From contig NZ_CP024633.1 of the NCBI RefSeq assembly GCF_004924335.1, forward strand, positions 2,666,001 to 2,730,000: a stretch of 64,000 nucleotides of DNA. Reading direction: 5' to 3'. Positions 42,125 to 49,983 of this stretch are shown here, one piece after another. The position numbers and the translations under genes are program-made. Source of the stretch: Mycobacteroides salmoniphilum. Lineage in GTDB: Bacteria; Actinomycetota; Actinomycetes; Mycobacteriales; Mycobacteriaceae. The notes beneath the pieces were generated by a model. That model was given only the letters and a program-made list of their open reading frames with translations, ran no database searches and was not told where the DNA came from. The first letter of the stretch is position 1; each line of letters starts with the position of its first letter.

Positions 42125-42496
42125 TCAGGCGGGAAACGGCCACCAGTTGGGAGTTCCGTTCGGGCAGAGTTCGTTTGTGGCAGGGGTGTACACGCTGCTG
42201 ACCCCCACCACTACTGCAGCTGCTGCCGCTAGCACCGCCATCCCGATGGCCAGAAGCACTGACCAATCGCGCTGCGCGAGGGACACCGTCAGCGCGAACA
42301 GGACTTCGGTGACCGCGGTTGTTCCGACTAGAATTGATGGTGCGGCGATCAAGAATTGCAGGCCATCGCCCACATTTGACTCGGCACCGCATTCCTGCCG
42401 CATTGCGTCTACGACTCTCACCACCACAACCAGACTGAGAAGCCCAAGCACCCCGCTAATCGAGGCGCCTACGGCGACCTTTTGATCCTTGAGCAT
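42125..42496 (-). CDS. Small membrane protein, paralog of 33325-33603
   Basis: 123 residues. It shares LGLLSLVVVVRVVDAMRQEC and SNVGDGLQFLIAAPS-LVG with the copy at 33325, then adds two more helices (WSVLLAIGMAVLAAAAAVVV) and an end TPNWWPFPA. Together the copies define a small family amplified on this island. Confidence 0.62.
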   Translation of the reverse strand: MLKDQKVAVGASISGVLGLLSLVVVVRVVDAMRQECGAESNVGDGLQFLIAAPSILVGTTAVTEVLFALTVSLAQRDWSVLLAIGMAVLAAAAAVVVGVSSVYTPATNELCPNGTPNWWPFPA

Positions 42497-42906
42497 CTAG
42501 GTGTATCTAAGTTTCAATGGCACTGAGTCGGCTTCATTCTGGCCAGAACCGGTCACGTACCGACCATCGGTGAACAGCGGCGCCGACGCCAGCGAAATCA
42601 GCACGGCGCAGACAAGAGCCGAAGTCGACAAGGCGCCCGGTGTCATCATCTCGCCGGAGCAATGCTCGTGAAGTTGTCACTGACCGCACCAAATCGCGGT
42701 AGTTAGAAACCGCTGTCCGACATCGAATTGATCGTTTGTTCTCCGACACATCGCCTCCCCCGATCAGAGCGAAACTTCAGGCTGATGACACTACCCTCAG
42801 GCGCAGATGCATGTCTACGTGGATAGCAAACATGTAACATCGCAGCGGATGCGTTGAGAGTCGATACTGTCCGCAGTGGCGACGGTGCCCTAGCTCCTCA
42901 CCGAGT
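42497..42906. other. Gap without a supported gene
   Basis: A 71-codon minus-strand frame exists (42534-42749) but is Arg-rich and has no recognisable features or clear ribosome binding site. The region otherwise shows moderately AT-rich intergenic sequence. Confidence 0.35.
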
Positions 42907-44268
42907 TCAGTTCAGTTTCGAACGTCGCCACCACACCGGCCGGCGGCGGGGTTTGTTTTCTGGGCGAAGAGCTGTGACCGTTATGAGGGGACGTCCCCAG
43001 CGGGTGAGAATCTCATTTGCGATGGCGGCTGTCTCTATCGCGTCAGCGCCATCAATGTTGGCAGCCATCAAGCCACCGGGCACACCGTCAGAGTCCAGCA
43101 AAGCACGCCAGTCTCTTGATGTCATGGACAGATACTCCAGCGCAGGAAAGCTTTTGACTTGCATGGGGTCTGCCAGCCTGCTGTATCTGGCATCTATGGT
43201 GCGCACGCTCGAGCGATCTAGCAGTGGACCCAGATCGACTGCGGTGTCAGAAATTCCGAGGCACACTACTTCGAGATCGTCGCGGGCGGCGGCATCTTCA
43301 ATCGCCACCCGGTTCAAGTAAACTTTGGCCGCGTCTCTGACTGGTCCGGTGGGTGGACACAATCGCTGATGAACCAGCAGATCTGTGAACGAGTCGCTGA
43401 CAAGCTCTGCGCCGATGTTCAATTCGTGATCGAGGAAGATCACCTGCCCATAGTGGCCGTTTTCAGCCGGTGCCAAGTCAGCGCAATAGACATTCCCTCC
43501 TCCGTCCGTTCCGACGGGGAACCACAGAGGGGTGCCGGCCAGCGGCTGTATTCTGCGATTGGGGTCAGCCGCTATTGTCTCGGTTGCGCCGTATTTCCAT
43601 GCTGAGAGACGATTTTCAGGAAGATACGTCTGCCTGTAGGGTCCGTCACCCAACGGGATGATGTCCATGCCGTAGAAGTCGCCGGCGTCTGGATCTTCGT
43701 TGAGGACGAGTTCTCCGCTTCCGGCCGTCAGATACAGCGCACGTATTTCTCCTGGCAGGGCGATGCCTAGCCTGGCCTCAACAGCCAAAATTTCTTCCTG
43801 CGTGGCGGGTTGGGCACCGGGGATTTTGCGTGCAGTCAGCGCGGCCAGCGCGCTGGGATCCGCGCCCGGGGCGGGCGCGGCACGCGGGCATCGCTCCGCT
43901 TGGCGCCGATACGGCGCCGGAAGCGCGCCGTCATCACGGACGAGGTCTCCCACGATGTCGCCGCCAAGCCCGTAGGACACGTTCTGGGGTAGTTCGACAA
44001 TGTGGACCTCCCGAAGTCCGGCGCGGCTTGCACGCAGAACTGCGCCGAATTGCTTGTCGAGGCCTTGATGGATACGGTATGCGGCTTCGCGGAAGTGCTC
44101 GGTAGCCGGGGAGTTCGTGGGGTTGGCGCCGTCGTAGGTGAATGACCATCCAAAGCTGTGTTCAGCGAAAGTAGTGGCGCCCTCAACCAGGTTGATCTGC
44201 GGCGGAGCGTCCTGCAGCATGGCGACGAGCGTTGGCAACCAGGTTTGAATATCCCGAGGCACCGTCAC
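42907..44268 (-). CDS. SUKH (SMI1/KNR4) domain protein
   Basis: 453 residues. The SUKH domain spans about residues 150-290: ATQEEILAVEARLGIALPGE, IRALYLTAGSGELVLNEDPD, GDFYGMDIIPLGD, LWFPVGTDGGGNVYCADLAP and GQVIFLDHEL. SUKH proteins are the commonest immunity superfamily for nuclease toxins. Flanking N- and C-terminal regions are extra, and the C-terminus (TRWGRPLITVTALRPE) looks like a second domain. It is divergent from an endonuclease/phosphatase-family gene. Confidence 0.8.
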   Translation of the reverse strand: MTVPRDIQTWLPTLVAMLQDAPPQINLVEGATTFAEHSFGWSFTYDGANPTNSPATEHFREAAYRIHQGLDKQFGAVLRASRAGLREVHIVELPQNVSYGLGGDIVGDLVRDDGALPAPYRRQAERCPRAAPAPGADPSALAALTARKIPGAQPATQEEILAVEARLGIALPGEIRALYLTAGSGELVLNEDPDAGDFYGMDIIPLGDGPYRQTYLPENRLSAWKYGATETIAADPNRRIQPLAGTPLWFPVGTDGGGNVYCADLAPAENGHYGQVIFLDHELNIGAELVSDSFTDLLVHQRLCPPTGPVRDAAKVYLNRVAIEDAAARDDLEVVCLGISDTAVDLGPLLDRSSVRTIDARYSRLADPMQVKSFPALEYLSMTSRDWRALLDSDGVPGGLMAANIDGADAIETAAIANEILTRWGRPLITVTALRPENKPRRRPVWWRRSKLN

Positions 44269-44332
44269 GGCCAGAGCCTAGGCCACAACCTGATCATCGA
44301 CACCCGCGACGGTCACTGCCAGATCGGCGATC

Positions 44333-45307
44333 GTGCCACGTGGGGACCGATTCTGTGCTGCGATGTATCCCATGGCTGCCGTGCCGCCCGATGTCGTGGC
44401 GCAGCGCACCGCGTTGCGCAGTGCGGTCGCGGACACGATCGCGCCCCAGGCTGACAACAACCTGATCATCGGCACCTGGAACCTGCGCGCCTTCGGCGGT
44501 CTGAGCCCGACCTGGCAGGCTGGGGCGGGCGATTCACCTAAACGTGACTGGCGGGCCGTCACGTTCATCGCCGAAGTGATCCGGCGCTGCGATGTCGTGG
44601 CATTGCAAGAAATTCGCCGCGATCCCACCGCGTTGCGCTTCCTGCTGAAAACCCTTGGGCCCCAGTGGCGGGTCATTGTCTCCGATGTCACCGAAGGTGA
44701 TGCCGGCAACGGTGAACGGTTGGCCTTTGTCTACAACACCGAACGGGTTCAACCTTCGGGGCTCGTGGGCGAACTGGTATTACCTGAGATCGGCGATCAT
44801 CCGGTGCGCCAGTTCGCCCGCTCCCCCTACGCTGCCAGCTTCCAGCGCGGAGGCACCGAGTTCATCCTGACCACCGTTCACGTGCTCTGGGGCGATGCAC
44901 CCGAAGACCGACTACCAGAACTGACCGCCTTCGCGCAGTGGATGCTCGCCTGGGCCAAACGCAAGTCCGATTGGAACACCAACCTGCTGGTGCTCGGCGA
45001 CTTCAACCTCGACCGTATGGGCGATCCATTGTTTGATGCGTTCTTGTCGACAGGCCTGTGGCCGCCAGCAGAACTCAATGATGTCCGCCGCACCATCTTT
45101 GACAACGACCACACCCGCCACTTCTACGACCAGATCGCCTGGTTCTCGACCCCCACCGGCACCCAGCTCCTGCAATCGCTGACCTACTCCAAAAGAGCCG
45201 GATCATTCGACTTCGTACCGCACTGCTACCCCAACCTCACCAAAAACGAACTCTCGTGGCGCATCTCCGACCACCACCCGCTGTGGACCGAGTTCGAGAT
45301 CGGGTAG
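44333..45307 (+). CDS. Endonuclease/exonuclease/phosphatase family protein
   Basis: Up to 324 residues; the frame opens at GTG 44333, with an ATG at 44363 as an alternative. EEP-fold motifs are LIIGTWNLRAFGG, VVALQEIRRD (metal-binding Glu), TTVHVLWG, LLVLGDFNLDRMGD and a final RISDHHPLWTEFE (catalytic Asp-His). It cleaves phosphodiester or phosphomonoester bonds and needs a divalent metal. No signal peptide. It may be a DNA-processing or defence enzyme of the island. The head-to-head SUKH gene hints at a toxin/immunity-like relation, which is unproven. Confidence 0.87.
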   Translation: MPRGDRFCAAMYPMAAVPPDVVAQRTALRSAVADTIAPQADNNLIIGTWNLRAFGGLSPTWQAGAGDSPKRDWRAVTFIAEVIRRCDVVALQEIRRDPTALRFLLKTLGPQWRVIVSDVTEGDAGNGERLAFVYNTERVQPSGLVGELVLPEIGDHPVRQFARSPYAASFQRGGTEFILTTVHVLWGDAPEDRLPELTAFAQWMLAWAKRKSDWNTNLLVLGDFNLDRMGDPLFDAFLSTGLWPPAELNDVRRTIFDNDHTRHFYDQIAWFSTPTGTQLLQSLTYSKRAGSFDFVPHCYPNLTKNELSWRISDHHPLWTEFEIG

Positions 45308-45322
45308 ACACGATGCAGCTGG

Positions 45323-45781
45323 CTATTGACCGGGCAACGCCTTTCGGGCTGCATCCCATGCCCCTTCAAACATTATGCGCTGCACTGGCGTTCCATCGAG
45401 CGCGACGACCTCACTACCCGTGCGCCAACCGAGACACACGCGCGTACCGCCCACATGGTCGGTCTCCATCAACAGGCCCGCAGCATCTAACGAACCGGCG
45501 GAGATACCTGGGGTCAGGACCTCGACGGCAGTCGTCGTCCATGGCCTGACGTTCGCAAATTCGGCATCATCACTAACCGGGATCACTGTCCCCGTAAGCA
45601 AGACCTTCCCATAGACAACTCTTGCCCGGGTCCCACACCTTTGCGTCAAGAGGGCGATCGGCGGACGCCCGTCCAAGGATTCAAGTTCCTGCGGACTCAT
45701 ACGCTGCACGGCGTGTAACGACGCCGTCGGTGTTAATGCCGAGGACTGGACGATGACCCAATCGTCGAATTCGTCAGACAT
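45323..45781 (-). CDS. Hypothetical protein
   Basis: 152 residues from MSDEFDDWVIVQSSALTPTA, chosen because sequence upstream of this ATG loses protein character. Later parts read PQELESLDGRPPIALLTQRC, GKVLLTGTVIPVSDDAEF and MFEGAWDAARKALPGQ. I do not recognise it. It is divergent from the small receiver-like gene at 46019. Confidence 0.55.
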   Translation of the reverse strand: MSDEFDDWVIVQSSALTPTASLHAVQRMSPQELESLDGRPPIALLTQRCGTRARVVYGKVLLTGTVIPVSDDAEFANVRPWTTTAVEVLTPGISAGSLDAAGLLMETDHVGGTRVCLGWRTGSEVVALDGTPVQRIMFEGAWDAARKALPGQ

Positions 45782-46018
45782 CTCAAACCCCCAACGTGTA
45801 GTTAGCAATTCGCAGTAACAGCCCTCCCTGACTGCCCTAGCCTCTGATTCTTCCGCAGTACTACAGCGAGCGCGGGAAGCGACACTCAAGCGTCGACACG
45901 TTCTGCTGCTAATGAGCGTCACCGCTGCCCAGCGATACTCGCATCGCAGCCAGGAATCTTCAGACGGCGGCAGTGAAAATCGGTATCGATTGGCGCGTCC
46001 TCTCGGCAAGATCAGCTT

Positions 46019-46303
46019 ATGAAGCTGTGGGTAGACGACGAACGTCCGGCTCCCGACGACTGGGCCTGGGCGAAGACGTCGGACGATGCACTGAGCCTGC
46101 TCGGCGGGGTCGAACCCGTCGAGGCAATCAGTCTGGACCACGACCTAGGTGGCGAAGACACAACACGGCCCGTGGTGCGGTGGCTCGCCGAGCACGGCGG
46201 CTGGCCCGAGCGCGTGTACGTGCACACCGCCAATCCTGTTGGGAGGCAGTGGCTCGAAGGGATGGTTCAGCGTTATGGTCCTGGCGTGAGCCGATGGAGC
46301 TGA
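46019..46303 (+). CDS. Receiver-like cyclic-phosphate-processing domain protein (cREC type)
   Basis: 94 residues. MKLWVDDERPAPDDWAWAKT, AISLDHDLGGEDTTR and VYVHTANPVGRQWLEGM match the stand-alone cREC family, a receiver-like fold with DD and DHDLG acidic sites predicted to handle cyclic nucleotide phosphates in conflict systems. It has no partner kinase. It is found alone in many bacteria, often near defence genes. Confidence 0.82.
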   Translation: MKLWVDDERPAPDDWAWAKTSDDALSLLGGVEPVEAISLDHDLGGEDTTRPVVRWLAEHGGWPERVYVHTANPVGRQWLEGMVQRYGPGVSRWS

Positions 46304-46472
46304 GCTAACCACCGCTCTCTTGACCGCGTTACAGTCCAAGTATCAGCTGGTCCATATACGCTGCGCTGTTCTGAATCGAACATCTCAATTACGACGACTT
46401 GCGCCGCCGAGACTACATCCGGCGGGAACAGTCTTGATGGGAGTCCCTGCGCTGGACCGGGCTACTGCCGCG

Positions 46473-47279
46473 TCATAGCGTCATCATCTCTCGAATCTCG
46501 CCGGGGTACGGCGGCGCGTCGATCCTGCGCTTCTCCTGGACAAGTGTCTCTTCGACCCCTTGCCGCCGCATCGCTTCAGCGCGGTGCTGTCCGTTCAACC
46601 ACCGCACGGTCCCGTTGAGATCACGGATCAGGCCCATCGGGTCGTAGAACAGGCAGTGCGCAGCGTCGGCCACATCTTCGGGCAGATCTTCGGGGATGCC
46701 CTCCCGCCGCTGGGCTTGGATCGCGATGGCGGACGCCCGCCCCCAGTCCCCGGCTAGATAGCGGGTCATGTCCCGGAAGATGCGGCTGGCGGGCAGCTCG
46801 CTTATCGGGATGCATCGGAGCACCAGCACGCGTGTGGGAGTCGGCGGCACGTACGGGACGAAGCCCGACCCCTCATCCCATTCGGCACCAAGACGATTCA
46901 GCAGTTCCACGTCGGCGAGATCGGTGTCGTGAATCCCGAAACAGACGTCGCTGCCTGGGTAGAAGTCAACCGTCCCGATGTTCGTGGCGCCCTCGAACCG
47001 CAGCGACGGGTTGCGCACGTTGAAGATGAGGGTGGGGGGCTCCCCGTCGTGGGGGAAGAAGTCCTTCCACGCTCGATCCCTGAACGCACCCGCCTCGCTG
47101 CGGCGATTCATGACGTGATCGCCTTCCCGCACGGTGATGAGCGCGAGCGCGCGGCCGGTCTCGTCGCGGAACGCTTGAGCGCGAGCCGTGTAGATCCCCC
47201 CGTACACCTCCCACATGTGCTGATCGGCGGTGCGGCCGGGTCGGGGCGTTCCGTTCGCGTCGTTGCTATCGCGTTCCAT
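46473..47279 (-). CDS. Hypothetical protein with ParB-like C-terminus, paralog A
   Basis: 268 residues. The end contains LNGTVRWLNGQHRAEAMRRQ, GVEETLVQE, where NGQHRxEAMRRQGV resembles the ParB/Srx substrate loop. The middle has NRLGAEWDEGSGFVPYVPPT. It is homologous along its length with the gene at 47942-48754. The function is unknown, and the two may be conflict-related since they flank a small membrane protein gene. Confidence 0.6.
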   Translation of the reverse strand: MERDSNDANGTPRPGRTADQHMWEVYGGIYTARAQAFRDETGRALALITVREGDHVMNRRSEAGAFRDRAWKDFFPHDGEPPTLIFNVRNPSLRFEGATNIGTVDFYPGSDVCFGIHDTDLADVELLNRLGAEWDEGSGFVPYVPPTPTRVLVLRCIPISELPASRIFRDMTRYLAGDWGRASAIAIQAQRREGIPEDLPEDVADAAHCLFYDPMGLIRDLNGTVRWLNGQHRAEAMRRQGVEETLVQEKRRIDAPPYPGEIREMMTL

Positions 47280-47433
47280 TTCGCCTCAATCAGTTCCGTT
47301 GATGAACAAGGTGACTGGCATCCCGGGGAACAGCCGTCCATCACCATTTGGGAATCTACGGCCCTGGGGCGACAACGGCGGCGAGCAACCTGCTACCAAG
47401 GCACTGATGCTGACGCGGTTCTAGGCTTCCGGG

Positions 47434-47928
47434 ATGCTCTCGCAGTGGCTTCCCCTACTGGGTTCGGTGATCGTTGCGAGCGGGGCGCTCGGCGGGGTCA
47501 TGCTGAGCAACCGGCGCGCAGACCGACGGGAACGTGAGAAACATCGCCGTGACCAGCTGGCCGCAGCGGTAAGTGAACTGCTGGCTCGCGTTGAGGAGGC
47601 CTCCCGCCAGGCGCTCTCCATGCAGAAGATCGCGGGGAAGTACCAGCGAGAGACCGGTCAGCCAGCGTTGCACTTGGGCAAGCTCGCCGACGAGGTGGTG
47701 CCGGCCTCCGATGCTTTCGACGCGTTGATGACCAAGGCCCGGGTCGCCCAGCACAGGGTGGAACTACTCGAGCCTCAGCTGGAGGTTCCGGCGTTGCAGT
47801 TGGTCGCCTGGTGTCTCCTGCAGGCACGCCCCGCTGTGCTCAACGAGAAGGTGGAGCTGAGCACGTTCCAGAAGGCGCAGCACACCGAGATGCAGGCACT
47901 GATCGAGGCGTACCGAACGCTGGGGTAA
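47434..47928 (+). CDS. Membrane-anchored coiled-coil protein
   Basis: 164 residues. One N-terminal helix (WLPLLGSVIVASGALGGVML) is followed by a charged coiled coil (RRADRREREKHRRDQLAAAV, then SELLARVEEASRQA). The remainder is helical and cytoplasmic. This architecture is common among small phage and island proteins of unknown role. It lies between the two convergently arranged paralogs on the other strand. Confidence 0.65.
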   Translation: MLSQWLPLLGSVIVASGALGGVMLSNRRADRREREKHRRDQLAAAVSELLARVEEASRQALSMQKIAGKYQRETGQPALHLGKLADEVVPASDAFDALMTKARVAQHRVELLEPQLEVPALQLVAWCLLQARPAVLNEKVELSTFQKAQHTEMQALIEAYRTLG

Positions 47929-47941
47929 CCGCGGCCAGGTG

Positions 47942-48754
47942 TCAGAAGGTATCGATCTGCTGCAGCTCATCCGGGAACGGTTCGGCGTCGATGGGTCGTC
48001 GCTCCTCGACGATCGTCTCCAACACTCCCTGCCGTCGCATCGCTTCGCCGCGGTGCTGGCCATTCCCCCAGCTGACCTCCTCCCCGGGCTCGCGGTCCAG
48101 ACTCATCGGGTCGTCGAACAAGCTGCGCACGGCCTCGCTCATCGCGACGGGCAAGTCCGCGGGGATGTTCTCCCGCTGTCCGGCGCGAAGCGCGATAGCG
48201 GTGGCCTCCACCCAGTCGACGGCCAGGTATCTGGCCATGTCCCGGAACAGGTCACTCTCCGGCAGTTCGCTCACCGTGATCCGGCGGAGCACCACCGCAG
48301 TGGTGGGCGGCGGCGGGGTGTACGAGACGTACCCGGTGCCCTCGTCCCACTCGGCTCCAAGCCGGTCCAGCTGCGCCCGCAACTCGGAGTCGATCCGGGG
48401 AGTGCGCCTGAGTAGCCCCTCGTCATCGAACTCGATCTCGACGACTGTCGGCCAATCCTTGAACCACAGGCGCGGGTTCAGCAGGTTGGCGATCAACTTG
48501 GGAGGCGCAGAGTCCTTCGGGAAGAACTCCTTCCAGATGGTCCGCTGGTATCTCTCGGCGTTGTTGATGTGACTGGCTGCGAAATCACCCTCGCGCAAGG
48601 TGATCAGGGCGAGGCCCTGCCCCGTCTCGCCGCGGAAGACCTGGACGCGGGAGGTCCTGAGTTTGTCCAGGTGCCACATGTGCACGTCCGCCTTGCGGCC
48701 GGGCCGGTACCGGAGTCGTCGAAGTGTCGTTGCAATCGACTTGCGGGTCACCAT
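47942..48754 (-). CDS. Hypothetical protein with ParB-like C-terminus, paralog B
   Basis: 270 residues. Shared with paralog A are the block RADVHMW, FRGETGQGLALITLREGDF, WKEFFPKD, DRLGAEWDEGTGYVSYTPPP and SWGNGQHRGEAMRRQGVLET. Three-way conservation of LRRI-VSELP-S-FRDM-RYLA points to an unnamed domain. It is followed on the left by the plus-strand coiled-coil gene and preceded on the right by the restriction genes. Confidence 0.6.
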   Translation of the reverse strand: MVTRKSIATTLRRLRYRPGRKADVHMWHLDKLRTSRVQVFRGETGQGLALITLREGDFAASHINNAERYQRTIWKEFFPKDSAPPKLIANLLNPRLWFKDWPTVVEIEFDDEGLLRRTPRIDSELRAQLDRLGAEWDEGTGYVSYTPPPPTTAVVLRRITVSELPESDLFRDMARYLAVDWVEATAIALRAGQRENIPADLPVAMSEAVRSLFDDPMSLDREPGEEVSWGNGQHRGEAMRRQGVLETIVEERRPIDAEPFPDELQQIDTF

Positions 48755-48822
48755 GGATCTGATTCTTGAGCGGCCTCGCCCATCGTGGGGGCGACGCGCC
48801 GCCTCTGATTTGGACCGCCTCG

Positions 48823-49983
48823 TCAGATCACAACTTCGACCCTGCGTGTCAACAGAGCATCGAGGAGTGCCGCCCGCGTCGTTTGAACTCTTTCTGCCTC
48901 GACGGACGTCGCGCGAAGCTGCCTATCAACGGCTTCGAGAGCGTCTGCGATCGAGATCTGCGTCGCGACCGGAGGTATCGGCACGACGAGTCTCGCCAGG
49001 TTGTCGCGAGACACACGGACAACCTTGGTGTCCGTGTACACATGTTGCACCTGCTCGCGGAATCCGGGTGACGCGAACAGGTACGACGCAAATCTGGGCT
49101 CCAGTGGATGACTGAGGATGTAGGCGTCATCGTGTACCGCCACAGAATCCTCACCGAGCCAGGCAACTGCTTTGAGCACACCCTCGACGTTCTCGCTGGT
49201 TCCTGCGATCACAAGATCACCCGGCTTCGCGAAGCGCAGCTTCGAGCGCATCGCTTCGGGAAGTCTCGAGTGCACTTCCGAAGTGACCGCACCGAAGTCC
49301 GTGTGGATCTGCGAGTAGTGAATACACCCGATGCCACTGTCGACATAGTCGGACTTGACAAATCTCTTTCCGCGCGTGAGCGGGCCGAGGTCGCCTACGG
49401 CACTGTCGGTCCAAGACTCGTCTCGCCGCCTGAGTAGCTCGGCGAGGATGGCGGTCCGAGCCGCCTGGACCGCCGCGGCCTCTACCTCAAGCGCACTGCG
49501 CACCGCGTCCACTGACTCAATGATCTCAACGATGCGTTCTTGGACAGGTCTGGGAGGAAACGGGATCCGGTGGGCTTCGAACCGGTCGGGCTTCCACTCC
49601 GATCGGCCTTCGGCTCCTTGCCTTGCGGAGTCGATGGCTTCGAGAGTCGCTCGACGTTGGAAGGTCAGCTTGAGGAACTCAGGCACGAGGCCAGGACCGA
49701 CTTCGTATGTCGGGAACTTGTTCGTGACGATCGCGCCATCCAGGTCTTCCGGCAGGACGTCGAACGGACCACGCTGGGAGTCGAGGATGCAGTAGATGAA
49801 GTCACCCGCCCGCGCGCGATACATCTTCGTCCGAAGCTGACGCCCTGTCTTCACGCTGCGGATGTAGACACCGGTTCCGTATCGGATTCCGAGCGACGAG
49901 TACTCGACGTCAGGGTCGAGCTTGACCGGCTCGACCCTACGCTCGGCGTGCTCACCAATCGTCGTGGTCGGCCAATCAGGCAT
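48823..49983 (-). CDS. Specificity (S) subunit of the restriction-modification system
   Basis: 386 residues from MPDWPTTTIGEHAERRVEPV. Two target-recognition halves are each followed by a conserved helix: FPPRPVQERIVEIIESVDAV then VPIPPVATQISIADALEAVD. This is the standard HsdS plan of two half-sites set by helical spacers, so it should recognise a bipartite DNA site. It overlaps the stop of the fused nuclease-methylase by 8 bases. With that partner it resembles BcgI subunit B. Confidence 0.9.
   Translation of the reverse strand: MPDWPTTTIGEHAERRVEPVKLDPDVEYSSLGIRYGTGVYIRSVKTGRQLRTKMYRARAGDFIYCILDSQRGPFDVLPEDLDGAIVTNKFPTYEVGPGLVPEFLKLTFQRRATLEAIDSARQGAEGRSEWKPDRFEAHRIPFPPRPVQERIVEIIESVDAVRSALEVEAAAVQAARTAILAELLRRRDESWTDSAVGDLGPLTRGKRFVKSDYVDSGIGCIHYSQIHTDFGAVTSEVHSRLPEAMRSKLRFAKPGDLVIAGTSENVEGVLKAVAWLGEDSVAVHDDAYILSHPLEPRFASYLFASPGFREQVQHVYTDTKVVRVSRDNLARLVVPIPPVATQISIADALEAVDRQLRATSVEAERVQTTRAALLDALLTRRVEVVI

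Noticed and set aside
42534..42749. 71-codon minus-strand frame
   Set aside because: Arg-rich, no motif, no binding site; treated as part of a gap.
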